A stretch of DNA of 64,000 nucleotides. Source: Flemingiibacterium sp045636145. GTDB taxonomy: Bacteria > Bacillota > Clostridia > Oscillospirales > CAG-272. A model generated the notes under the pieces. It saw nothing but the letters and a program-made list of their open reading frames with translations. It was not told the origin of the DNA and ran no database searches. The translations under genes were made by a program, and so were the position numbers. Where the stretch lies: the NCBI GenBank assembly GCA_045636145.1, contig JAZTWV010000045.1, positions 1-64,000 on the forward strand, in the 5' to 3' direction. Positions 53,752 to 61,032 of this stretch are shown in pieces; within the stretch, counting starts at the first letter, position 1, and every line of letters begins with the position of its first letter.

Positions 53752-55485
53752 TTATTCGTCAGTAACATATACCGACACATTGTCGGGAAAATTATATCCA
53801 GATGGGGAAAGTCCCACAAATTCCACTGTTTCAAGATTTTCAAAATATCCGAAAGAGGATGCATCGAACTCGGTGGAGGAAAGTATCCAAGGCTCAAGCA
53901 GACCTGCCGCACCGAGATGTTCAATAAGCTTGTTTATTTCACGTTCTGTGGAAAATGGATCAAGCATATACACACATCCGTACTTTTCAAGATCGGGGAT
54001 GTCAGCAAGCATCACATTTTTGTCGCTTTGTGTAAGTTCTTCGCTATTAAGATCCTTTAGGCAGTAGTACGCTGCAAAACGACCTGCGATTTTGTCATCC
54101 GGTACGGTGTCTGCATATTTTTCGATTCCGGGCATGATTATTTGCTCCATGTAGTTGACCTTTGCTAATGAAGGCAACGGGGAAGTGAAGCGGTTGTCGC
54201 CGTTTACTGTGAAATGTACCGCAGTCTGCCCGGTTGAAAGGGTCTTTGCTTCAAGTCGAACAGAGGTTATGCCGTCTACCATTTCCGGCGTTATGTAATC
54301 TTCAGAGTCAAGGCCGTAATATGCTCTGACCATTATATCTACGGGCGGTGAGAGCTTTATGGCTGTTCCGAGAGTGTTTGTATCAATCGCGGAACAGGAG
54401 GAAAGTGCAAGCATACTGCCTATTGCTGAAATAACCGTGAAAAGTGCAATAAGCGCAACGGTGGGATAATCTTTTTTGAAATTCTTCATATTCGCATATC
54501 TCCTTTTCAAAAATGTCATTCCGGACGGCTGATTTAAAAACAGACCGCCGCTTACCTTTTCACGAAAAACAGATTTGCAGTTATCGGAACAGCTTTGTGC
54601 CAAGTCTATAATAGCTTCCATATACAGCGAGCTTATGCCTGTGCCGTATCCCATGATTACGCTGTAATCGCAGGATAATTCACAGTCTTCAATGAATGTG
54701 TTCCTTACACGGTATGAAGTGGGATTGAACCAGTGCACACATACAACCAAAAAGCAGAACAGCCTTGATGCAGTATCGAAGCGTTTGATATGCGTAAGCT
54801 CGTGTGTAAGCACACATTCAAGCTTGCGGCTGTCAAGACCGGTACAGTTTTGGCTTATATACAGAGTCGGTTTCAGTATTCCGCCTGTACAGGGGGATGA
54901 CAGAAGATCAATATCAAACATACGCACCTCGACCTTGCGACGAAGATGCATTTTTTCCTGAAGGCATTCAAATGTCTGAAGTATGTGCTTATCTTGACAT
55001 ACTGATGAATGGCATCTCATAAGCCGGTGTGTCTTTACGTGCTTTAAGACTGTACTTGCCACGCTGAACAGCGCACCTGACAACCATAGGATAAATAACA
55101 CACCTGCGGCATCATCAGCGTATTCTGCGCTTGCCGCAGCCATGCGGCGAAGCTTCATTACGATTAAATTTTTGACAGTCAGTGCCTTGTTTTCAATCGG
55201 AGATGAACTTTTGTCCTGCGTAGTGTTGGCATCAGAATATTCGACCTGTCCGCTTATATTATTTGAGGCGGTGATGCCGGCGGTGTCAGTATAACTAAAG
55301 TGGTCAGTAATCGCAGGAACATGGAAACGGAGCGGAAGTATGGATATAATGAGAATTATTATCCAAAAGGGATACATAATGCCTTCCCGTCCGCGAAGCT
55401 TAGTACTGCGAATCAAAAATGCCGCACTGCTGATAAAAGTGAACATGGCGCTGAGCACAAGCAGGCTCAAAATGAAGCTGAACAT
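53752..55485 (-). CDS. M56-family (BlaR1/MecR1-like) sensor metalloprotease
   Basis: 577 residues. The N-terminus has three membrane helices (about 4-24, 38-56 and 128-148). A cytoplasmic zinc-protease domain carries HELTH near residue 230 and a downstream Glu region. A fourth helix (about 352-375) precedes an extracytoplasmic domain of about 200 residues. In BlaR1/MecR1 that domain is a penicillin-binding sensor; here the usual serine motifs (SxxK, KTG) are not visible and the domain is unrelated, so the signal is unknown. It probably cleaves or inactivates the BlaI-type repressor encoded 15 bp upstream. Confidence 0.85.
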   Translation of the reverse strand: MFSFILSLLVLSAMFTFISSAAFLIRSTKLRGREGIMYPFWIIILIISILPLRFHVPAITDHFSYTDTAGITASNNISGQVEYSDANTTQDKSSSPIENKALTVKNLIVMKLRRMAAASAEYADDAAGVLFILWLSGALFSVASTVLKHVKTHRLMRCHSSVCQDKHILQTFECLQEKMHLRRKVEVRMFDIDLLSSPCTGGILKPTLYISQNCTGLDSRKLECVLTHELTHIKRFDTASRLFCFLVVCVHWFNPTSYRVRNTFIEDCELSCDYSVIMGYGTGISSLYMEAIIDLAQSCSDNCKSVFREKVSGGLFLNQPSGMTFLKRRYANMKNFKKDYPTVALIALFTVISAIGSMLALSSCSAIDTNTLGTAIKLSPPVDIMVRAYYGLDSEDYITPEMVDGITSVRLEAKTLSTGQTAVHFTVNGDNRFTSPLPSLAKVNYMEQIIMPGIEKYADTVPDDKIAGRFAAYYCLKDLNSEELTQSDKNVMLADIPDLEKYGCVYMLDPFSTEREINKLIEHLGAAGLLEPWILSSTEFDASSFGYFENLETVEFVGLSPSGYNFPDNVSVYVTDE

Positions 55486-55500
55486 TGCGCCTCACCGCCC

Positions 55501-55908
55501 TTAGTTGCTGTCATTCTCTATTTCACGGCGAAGCTCTGAAATATCTTCCTTGCTGAGTATGCCGTCATCAAAGAGTGCACAGATGAGTCCTTTGGTGTTG
55601 TTTTTATAGACCGTAGCAACGAAATCAGCCGCCGCCTTACGTTTATACTCTGTCTCGTCGGCAAGAACTATCGCACAGTTAGTTCGTCCATGCTTTTCGA
55701 GACGAATAAACCCCTTATTTTGAAGTCTTGTAATAAGCGTAAGCACGGTTGTGAGAGCCAGGTGTCCGATCTCATCCGGGAAAGCGGCAAGAAGTGCACC
55801 GGCGTGAATATCCTTCACTCCCTGCTTGTCTAAATCCCAGATAAGCTGCATGATCTGTAATTCCGATTCGGGAAGCTTTGTAAAGTTTTTCTTTGTGGGT
55901 TGCAGCAT
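55501..55908 (-). CDS. BlaI/MecI-family transcriptional repressor
   Basis: 135 residues. A winged-helix domain (KLPESELQIMQLIWDLDKQG, then ALTTVLTLITRLQNKGFIRLEKHGR) is followed by a dimerisation tail (about 85-135). This is the repressor partner of M56 sensors. It is first in the operon, with GGAG eight bases before the ATG. A palindromic operator lies in its leader. Targets other than its own operon are not identifiable here. Confidence 0.93.
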   Translation of the reverse strand: MLQPTKKNFTKLPESELQIMQLIWDLDKQGVKDIHAGALLAAFPDEIGHLALTTVLTLITRLQNKGFIRLEKHGRTNCAIVLADETEYKRKAAADFVATVYKNNTKGLICALFDDGILSKEDISELRREIENDSN

Positions 55909-55930
55909 AATCTAATCTCCATTCCTTATC

Positions 55931-55968
55931 AGTCTGTACATCGGGATAAGGAGACCTTTGTACAGACT
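55931..55968. promoter_or_regulatory. BlaI-type operator
   Basis: A perfect inverted repeat: AGTCTGTACA (55931-55940) and TGTACAGACT (55959-55968), with an 18-bp spacer. Each arm contains the TACA/TGTA element of BlaI/MecI sites. It lies between the promoter and the blaI start. Confidence 0.75.
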
Positions 55969-55989
55969 ATGGTTTTAGCTTACGGTTAT

Positions 55990-56018
55990 ATTATACACTG
56001 TTATTCTACATTTGTCAA
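55990..56018 (-). promoter_or_regulatory. Consensus promoter of the BlaI/BlaR-like operon
   Basis: On the minus strand: TTGACA (56018-56013), a 17-bp spacer and TATAAT (55995-55990), both exact. Confidence 0.88.
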
Positions 56019-56084
56019 GTGCTTTTTGAGCGAAAGTGAAAATAAGCGGTAAACCGCGGAAAATGTGCGAAATCTTCGGGGGTA

Positions 56085-56113
56085 TTGATTTTTCGTGGAT
56101 TATGTGCTATAAT
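56085..56113 (+). promoter_or_regulatory. Promoter of the short Spo0A-C-like gene
   Basis: TTGATT (56085-56090), a 17-bp spacer and TATAAT (56108-56113) with TGC extended -10, 39 bp before the start codon. Confidence 0.75.
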
Positions 56114-56152
56114 CTTGATGCGGTGATGCATTAAAGTGGGAGGATTATATTT

Positions 56153-56539
56153 ATGAATGACCATAAATTTATATATCATGTTGAGCCGAAGCTTGCTAAA
56201 AGAATAATAGCATTATTTGATAGTCTCGCATTGCCGGCCAATCTGCATGGATATGAGTATCTCGCCTCTGCTGTCGCTATCGCAGTGGAAAATCCGGATA
56301 CTATATACGCAGTTACCAAAAAAATATATCCGGATATCGCAAAGCGTTATGATACCAATGTGGCCTGCGTGGAAGCCGCCATACGAAATGCTATAGATAC
56401 ATCATGGCTTATAGGTGATCCGGATATTTTGTACAGCATTTTCGGTCATACAGTTCGCCATTCCAGCGGAAGACCAAGTGATGCGGAATATATCGCCATG
56501 GTTTCAAGTAAGCTTCTTGTTGACGGCGACACACTGTGA
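56153..56539 (+). CDS. Stand-alone Spo0A C-terminal-domain-like protein
   Basis: 128 residues covering only the Spo0A DNA-binding domain, with no receiver domain. The match runs end to end (LALPANLHGYEYLASAVAIA; KKIYPDIAKRYDTN; GRPSDAEYIAMVSSKLL). The recognition-helix region has drifted: where Spo0A has SRVERAIRHAIEVAW this protein has ACVEAAIRNAIDTSW, losing Arg residues expected to contact DNA. It may bind a different site or act as a partner or antagonist of a fuller homologue. It has its own promoter, a GGGAGG ribosome site and a terminator. Confidence 0.8.
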   Translation: MNDHKFIYHVEPKLAKRIIALFDSLALPANLHGYEYLASAVAIAVENPDTIYAVTKKIYPDIAKRYDTNVACVEAAIRNAIDTSWLIGDPDILYSIFGHTVRHSSGRPSDAEYIAMVSSKLLVDGDTL

Positions 56540-56574
56540 TAATTACTGTAGAAATTTGATATTCGCAAATAGAA

Positions 56575-56616
56575 AGCACCAAAATCAGTCATTTGGGTTG
56601 ATTTTGGCGCTTTTTT
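56575..56616 (+). terminator. Terminator of the short Spo0A-C-like gene
   Basis: AGCACCAAAATCA (56575-56587) pairs with TGATTTTGGCGCT (56599-56611) with one mismatch, followed by a run of T (56611-56616). Confidence 0.85.
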
Positions 56617-56630
56617 GTTTATCTATATAT

Positions 56631-56792
56631 TTATTTCTTCATGGTTTTGTCGCTAATGTTGCGTGCTACATTTGAGTTTACATTGCCGGCAGCTGAAGTG
56701 CCGTCGGAATATAAAGTTTTAAGCTGCTCCAAGGTTACAGTTGTGTGGGGCGTGAAGGAACTTCCGGACATATAGGAGAGCAGATTTGCGCG
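56631..56792 (-). pseudogene. Possible gene remnant, 53 open codons without a start
   Basis: On the minus strand an open frame reads RANLLSYMSGSSFTPHTTVT, continues with a well-mixed, protein-like composition and ends in ISDKTMKK and TAA (56631-56633). It is closed upstream by a TAG (56793-56795), beyond which the same frame still looks coding (GSGNAASKW). There is no ribosome site before the internal ATG. I do not recognise the family. It looks like the C-terminal end of a decayed gene, but chance is not excluded. Confidence 0.35.
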
Positions 56793-56883
56793 CTACCACT
56801 TTGACGCGGCATTGCCGCTTCCAAGATTGAATGTGGATAAATGATATCACATCAAAAACAGTTTGTCAATTGGAAATGGCGGT

Positions 56884-56900
56884 TTCGATATGTTTCGACA
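56884..56900 (-). promoter_or_regulatory. Tandem 0A boxes
   Basis: TTCGACA (56894-56900) is the exact complement of the Spo0A site TGTCGAA. A one-mismatch copy TTCGATA (56884-56890) lies exactly 10 bp away in the same orientation, the head-to-tail phasing used by Spo0A dimers. The pair is about 110 bp upstream of the -10 of the Spo0A-like gene. Confidence 0.6.
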
Positions 56901-56985
56901 ATATTTCAATATGCTCCATTAACCTTATGTAAAATATACCCAAAAACTATCTCCAAATTTTGGAAAAAATAATATAAGAAAAGTA

Positions 56986-57014
56986 TTGCATTTTATGGAA
57001 TTATATGGTAAAAT
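56986..57014 (+). promoter_or_regulatory. Promoter of the Spo0A-like gene
   Basis: TTGCAT (56986-56991), a 17-bp spacer and TAAAAT (57009-57014) with TGG extended -10, 61 bp before the start codon. Confidence 0.65.
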
Positions 57015-57075
57015 AATATAGCAATGGAAAATGCCGCCGAACAAAGCGGAAAAATATAATTTTAAGGAGTAAACT

Positions 57076-57906
57076 ATGATTACGGAAAAACAAAGCAGAC
57101 TTTTGGTGTGCGGTGCTGATATTGAGAGAAGACGGGAATTGGCGTCTGTCCTTGAACGTATAGGATTTGCCGCTGTAGATGAATCACGTGATGCACGCGA
57201 AGCGGAACGGATACTTTGCGAACGCAGGTACTCATTGGTAGTGTGTGACAGTTCTATTGCGGGCGCCGAAGCGATGCAGCTTGCCTATAACGAGGGAAAG
57301 AGGCAAGAGCGCGGCGGATGCACAACGGCATTTCTGTTTATCGGAGAGCATAATTACGAGGATGTACTGCGCGAGGTCTGCCGGATGACAGATACACACT
57401 ATCTTATCAGACCGTTTTCTGTATCAGAGTTTTGCGATGCTGTGTTCGGTGCGCTTTCCGGACGCAGAGCCGCCGGGGAAAATATGGGAAGTGAGCGCGT
57501 AAGGGGCAGTGTGTGTGATGCTACATCATTTTCCGGCGGCGATGTATCTGCGGATGAACCCCTTGAAACACAGATAACCTCTATACTCCATAACCTCGGT
57601 ATACCGGCACATATTAAAGGATTTACTTATCTCAGGTGTGCAATCGGGATGACAGTAGCTGACCCCGATATGATAAACTATGTTACAAAATCCCTTTATC
57701 CCGGGGTTGCCAAGGCATACAACACCACTACATCCCGTGTTGAGCGTGCAATACGTCATGCCATTGAAGTAGCGTGGGACAGAGGTGAGCTTGAAACGCT
57801 TAACCGTTATTTCGGATATACCATAAGCCGCCAGCGCGGTAAGCCTACCAATTCGGAGATTATTGCAATGATATCGGATAAGCTGAGTCTTGGTGTAGGG
57901 ATGTAA
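57076..57906 (+). CDS. Spo0A-like regulator with degenerate receiver domain
   Basis: 276 residues. An N-terminal receiver-like domain (about 8-130) and a Spo0A C-terminal domain (about 165-276) are joined by a Gly/Ser/Arg linker. The DNA-binding domain is highly conserved: IPAHIKGFTYLR, YNTTTSRVERAIRHAIEVAW and GKPTNSEIIAMISDKL. The receiver keeps an Asp in VVCDSS at the phospho-acceptor position. However, the acidic pair is reduced to one Asp (VCGADIE), the conserved Thr/Ser is replaced in LFIGEHN, and the conserved Lys is Arg in LIRPF. Phosphorylation is therefore doubtful. It could be a lineage-specific Spo0A or a paralogue; spoIVB, the usual neighbour of spo0A, is absent. Confidence 0.85.
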   Translation: MITEKQSRLLVCGADIERRRELASVLERIGFAAVDESRDAREAERILCERRYSLVVCDSSIAGAEAMQLAYNEGKRQERGGCTTAFLFIGEHNYEDVLREVCRMTDTHYLIRPFSVSEFCDAVFGALSGRRAAGENMGSERVRGSVCDATSFSGGDVSADEPLETQITSILHNLGIPAHIKGFTYLRCAIGMTVADPDMINYVTKSLYPGVAKAYNTTTSRVERAIRHAIEVAWDRGELETLNRYFGYTISRQRGKPTNSEIIAMISDKLSLGVGM

Positions 57907-57932
57907 CACCGAAAATCACTCAAAATGGACAG

Positions 57933-57979
57933 AAAAAGGGTTGTGCATACGTGAAAACGGCGTATGTACAGCCTTTTTT
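57933..57979. terminator. Bidirectional terminator between the Spo0A-like gene and nnr
   Basis: A long stem with one bulge starts with five A (57933-57937) and ends with six T (57974-57979), around a loop at about 57951-57959. Confidence 0.85.
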
Positions 57980-57986
57980 CTGATAT

Positions 57987-59480
57987 TTATGCTAATATCT
58001 CCCTCATTGCGGCAGGTATCGCTCTCACCGTGTCGCCTGCCGTCATTGCCGCTTCCGGAATATCCCGTGAGGCGATCTCGCCTGCAAGACCTGCAAGATA
58101 TGCACCTGCCGCAACTCCTAAAAGAAGCTCGCTGTCTTTCGCGTAACCGCAGATTCCGGCAAGTATGCCGCTCAGAACGTCACCGCTTCCTGCGGTCGCC
58201 ATTCCGCCGCAGCCGCGGTCGGCAAGATATACGGTATCACCGTCGGTTATGACGGTTGTGGGACCTTTGAGAAGCAGAATAGTGCCGGTGTCCCCGGCGT
58301 AGGTCTTTGCCGCGGCTATTATATCATGTCTGAGATTTTCGATTTTCACACCGCACAGCCGCTCAAATTCCTTGGGATGAGGTGTGAGAATAACACGGCA
58401 GGATGCAGTCCTCAGTACCCGTCTGTCCATTCCGGAAAGCACATTTAATCCGTCGGCATCAATCACAAGATTTCCGCTGTATTCGCTGAGAAGATATCGC
58501 AGAAGATGGGCTATCTCCTCCGAGCGCCCCATTCCCATGCCTACCGCCGCAGAAGCGGTGTGAGTCATAAGCTCCGAGATTTCGGCTTTGGAAAAACGGT
58601 ATTCGCCGTCTTTATCGTCGAGTGGGAACAGAGTGGATTCAAGAAGATAAGGAAGTACCGCAGAACATAGAGTTTTGGGGACTGCCAATTTTGATACCCC
58701 TGCTCCGGAGCGAAGCACCGCAAGGGAGAGATTCGACAGCTTTGCCGCGCCGCTGTACCTGAGTGAGCCGCCAATCAGTGCCACATATCCGTAGTCGCCC
58801 TTGTTTGAATTATGGGGGCGTTTTGCGAATAAGTGACGTATATCTTCCTTTTCGATAAGATAGGCAGGCTTGTCAATAAGCTCTATTCCTATATCGCAGT
58901 TTATTTTACTTTTTATATGATCCTTGGCGGAGTTAAGAAAAAGTCCGCTTTTGTATGAGCCGATGGAGACTGTAAGATCGGAGTTAACGCAGATCTCGCA
59001 GAGTCCACTGTCACCGTTAAGACCGGAGTTTATGTCCGCGCTGACAGTATATGCTCCGCTATGATTTATCCGCTCTATAGCGGTGCGGTATGGCTCGGTG
59101 ACATCCCCTCTGAAGCCTGTGCCGAATATGCAGTCAAGTACCGTCCCAAACCCGTCAAGGCAGAGATTTTCGATGCCGCGGCGGATGTCGACTCCAAGAG
59201 ACACGCATTTATTAAAGAAAAATTGGGAGGTTTCCGATATTTTATCTGACAGGAGAAATACTGTGCACGGGATTTTTGCATCTTTGAGCAGTGCCGCCAC
59301 AGCAAAACCGTCGCCTGCATTGTTTCCCGCGCCGCATACGACAGCAACGGGCGGACGCCATTCCACAGCGGCGAAAATTGCACTGCCTGCCCGCGCCATA
59401 AGCTCGCGGAACGATACTGTGTGTTCTCCCGTATATGCATCGCTTTTTCTCATGTTTTCAACAGAAACGACTTTAATCAT
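57987..59480 (-). CDS. nnr: Bifunctional NAD(P)HX epimerase / dehydratase
   Basis: 497 residues; repairs hydrated NADH and NADPH. The N-terminal YjeF_N epimerase domain (about 1-205) has VVCGAGNNAGDGFAVAALL and FGTGFRGDVTEPYR. The C-terminal ADP/ATP-dependent dehydratase of the ribokinase-like fold (about 215-495) has NKGDYGYVALIGGSLRYSGA, VLTPHPKEFERL-like ILTPHPKEFE, and the catalytic GGMATAGSGDVLSGILAG. The frame opens at 59504, but GGGAGG lies eight bases before ATG 59480. Convergent with the Spo0A-like gene. Confidence 0.93.
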   Translation of the reverse strand: MIKVVSVENMRKSDAYTGEHTVSFRELMARAGSAIFAAVEWRPPVAVVCGAGNNAGDGFAVAALLKDAKIPCTVFLLSDKISETSQFFFNKCVSLGVDIRRGIENLCLDGFGTVLDCIFGTGFRGDVTEPYRTAIERINHSGAYTVSADINSGLNGDSGLCEICVNSDLTVSIGSYKSGLFLNSAKDHIKSKINCDIGIELIDKPAYLIEKEDIRHLFAKRPHNSNKGDYGYVALIGGSLRYSGAAKLSNLSLAVLRSGAGVSKLAVPKTLCSAVLPYLLESTLFPLDDKDGEYRFSKAEISELMTHTASAAVGMGMGRSEEIAHLLRYLLSEYSGNLVIDADGLNVLSGMDRRVLRTASCRVILTPHPKEFERLCGVKIENLRHDIIAAAKTYAGDTGTILLLKGPTTVITDGDTVYLADRGCGGMATAGSGDVLSGILAGICGYAKDSELLLGVAAGAYLAGLAGEIASRDIPEAAMTAGDTVRAIPAAMREILA

Positions 59481-59563
59481 GAAACCGTCCTCCCAAAAGA
59501 CCAAATCACTGTGTAATAATTATACTACAAAGATCGTGCTAATGCAATACAGGTGAGGAATTT

Positions 59564-60865
59564 TTAATCTTTAAGATCGTGCTGGGCGGGATCGTTTAAA
59601 AGTGTGCCGCATTCGTCGAATCTTGAGCCGTGACACGGGCAATCCCAGCTACGCTCGGCGGCGTTCCATTTAAGCGCACAGCCGAGATGCGGACAGCGGC
59701 GTGGGATGGGGAGAAGAAAGTTTCCGAGGGTTATACCTATATTCTTGAAAAGCTGTGGTGTCAGCATATTTTGTGACGGATCGAATACTTTAGCGGCAGG
59801 ATTTTTCTTGCCGAATATAAGATCGCGCAGTATAAGTGCCGCCGTCATTGATCCTATAAATCCGTAGCCGCCAAAGCCTGTGGCTACGAAAAATTTGTCG
59901 CTTGCAGGCGTAAGCCGTCCGATGTACGGAAGACTGTCAAGGGATACTGTGTCCTGTGTTGCCCATGAGGTGACTATCTTTGAATCTTTAAAATTGTCAG
60001 CACGGTATTTTAGAACTGCATCATACCCACCGCCCTTTGTTCCTGTCCTGTGATCTCCGCCCCCAAGCAGAAGATACTTTTTGTACATACGCATATATAC
60101 CCCGTCGTCTGCAATATCCTCATATGCGCCGCCGATATCTCCGACGCCTTCAAGTGCCAGCACATAGGATCGCTTTTGGTAGAGTTTAAGAGAAAACATC
60201 CCCCGAAGCTTGGGGAGAGGGAAATGTGTTGCGATAATCACGTGCTTTGCAGATATTTTGTGTTTTTCGGTTTTCGCACCGTAAGGGGTGATTTTTTGTA
60301 TTCGTGTATTCTCGCGTATGCAGAGATTTTCCGCAAGTCTTGCACAGAAATCGGTAGGGTCGAGCATAAGCTGATTTGAAAATTTCAAGGCGGCGGAAAT
60401 GCTTATATCAATGGGCAAATCTCTGTGCAGGGAAGCATGGATGCCAAAGCGCCGCATTCGGTCGTATTCCTGCTCTATTTTTAAGGGACTTCCAAGGGAG
60501 TAAAGATAAAAATCGTCCGTACGGCATACACAGCCAAGCTCACGGCATAGTATGCGGTATTCATTAAGCGCATCAAGCCGTGTTTTCATAACACTTCGTG
60601 CGGCGTCAAAGCCCCGTGATTTTTCGATGTCACCGCAGAGAATGTCCTGCCCAAGGGATATTACGGCAGTGGAGCGCGCACTTACAGCTCCTGCGATGCG
60701 TTCCGCCTCACAGACAAGCACGTTTACGCCTGCGCTTTGCAGATAATGGGCGCACAGCAGACCGCATAAGCCGCCGCCGATAACAAGTACGTCGCATTCC
60801 GCATCATCTGCAAGTGTGGAGAAATGCGGCATGAAATTTGTGCTGTAAATAAGATCGGATGACAT
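59564..60865 (-). CDS. FAD-dependent oxidoreductase with C-terminal Rieske domain
   Basis: 433 residues. The N-terminus has the FAD-binding DVLVIGGGLCGLLCAHYL motif (about 25-42) of the DAO family and a C-terminal FAD contact near ATGFGGYGFIGS. Residues about 385-425 form a Rieske [2Fe-2S] site with CPHLGC and CPCHGSRF supplying two Cys and two His. Fused DAO-Rieske proteins occur in many anaerobes, and the substrate is unknown. It lies 83 bp upstream of nnr on the same strand and may share redox-maintenance roles, but this is inference. Confidence 0.88.
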   Translation of the reverse strand: MSSDLIYSTNFMPHFSTLADDAECDVLVIGGGLCGLLCAHYLQSAGVNVLVCEAERIAGAVSARSTAVISLGQDILCGDIEKSRGFDAARSVMKTRLDALNEYRILCRELGCVCRTDDFYLYSLGSPLKIEQEYDRMRRFGIHASLHRDLPIDISISAALKFSNQLMLDPTDFCARLAENLCIRENTRIQKITPYGAKTEKHKISAKHVIIATHFPLPKLRGMFSLKLYQKRSYVLALEGVGDIGGAYEDIADDGVYMRMYKKYLLLGGGDHRTGTKGGGYDAVLKYRADNFKDSKIVTSWATQDTVSLDSLPYIGRLTPASDKFFVATGFGGYGFIGSMTAALILRDLIFGKKNPAAKVFDPSQNMLTPQLFKNIGITLGNFLLPIPRRCPHLGCALKWNAAERSWDCPCHGSRFDECGTLLNDPAQHDLKD

Positions 60866-60967
60866 ATATATGACCTCGTTTTTGTGAATTTATTATTAAT
60901 TTGCACCGCTTCAGCATAAATAAACGGATTGGGGGTTGAATTTAGTGTTAATTTTTAATGTAATCCC

Positions 60968-60996
60968 TTGAAATTTAACTGTAATAATGGTATCAT
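60968..60996 (+). promoter_or_regulatory. Promoter of the U32-family gene
   Basis: TTGAAA (60968-60973), a 17-bp spacer and TATCAT (60991-60996) with TGG extended -10, 37 bp before the start codon. Confidence 0.6.
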
Positions 60997-61032
60997 TATA
61001 GATAATGAGATGTTTTTGCGAAAGGAACGGTT

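Larger units (their letters stand above)
56817..57075 (+). other. Regulatory region of the Spo0A-like gene
   Basis: About 260 bp, A/T-rich and without coding potential. It contains the 0A-box pair and the promoter listed separately, and AAGGAG before the start codon. Confidence 0.6.
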
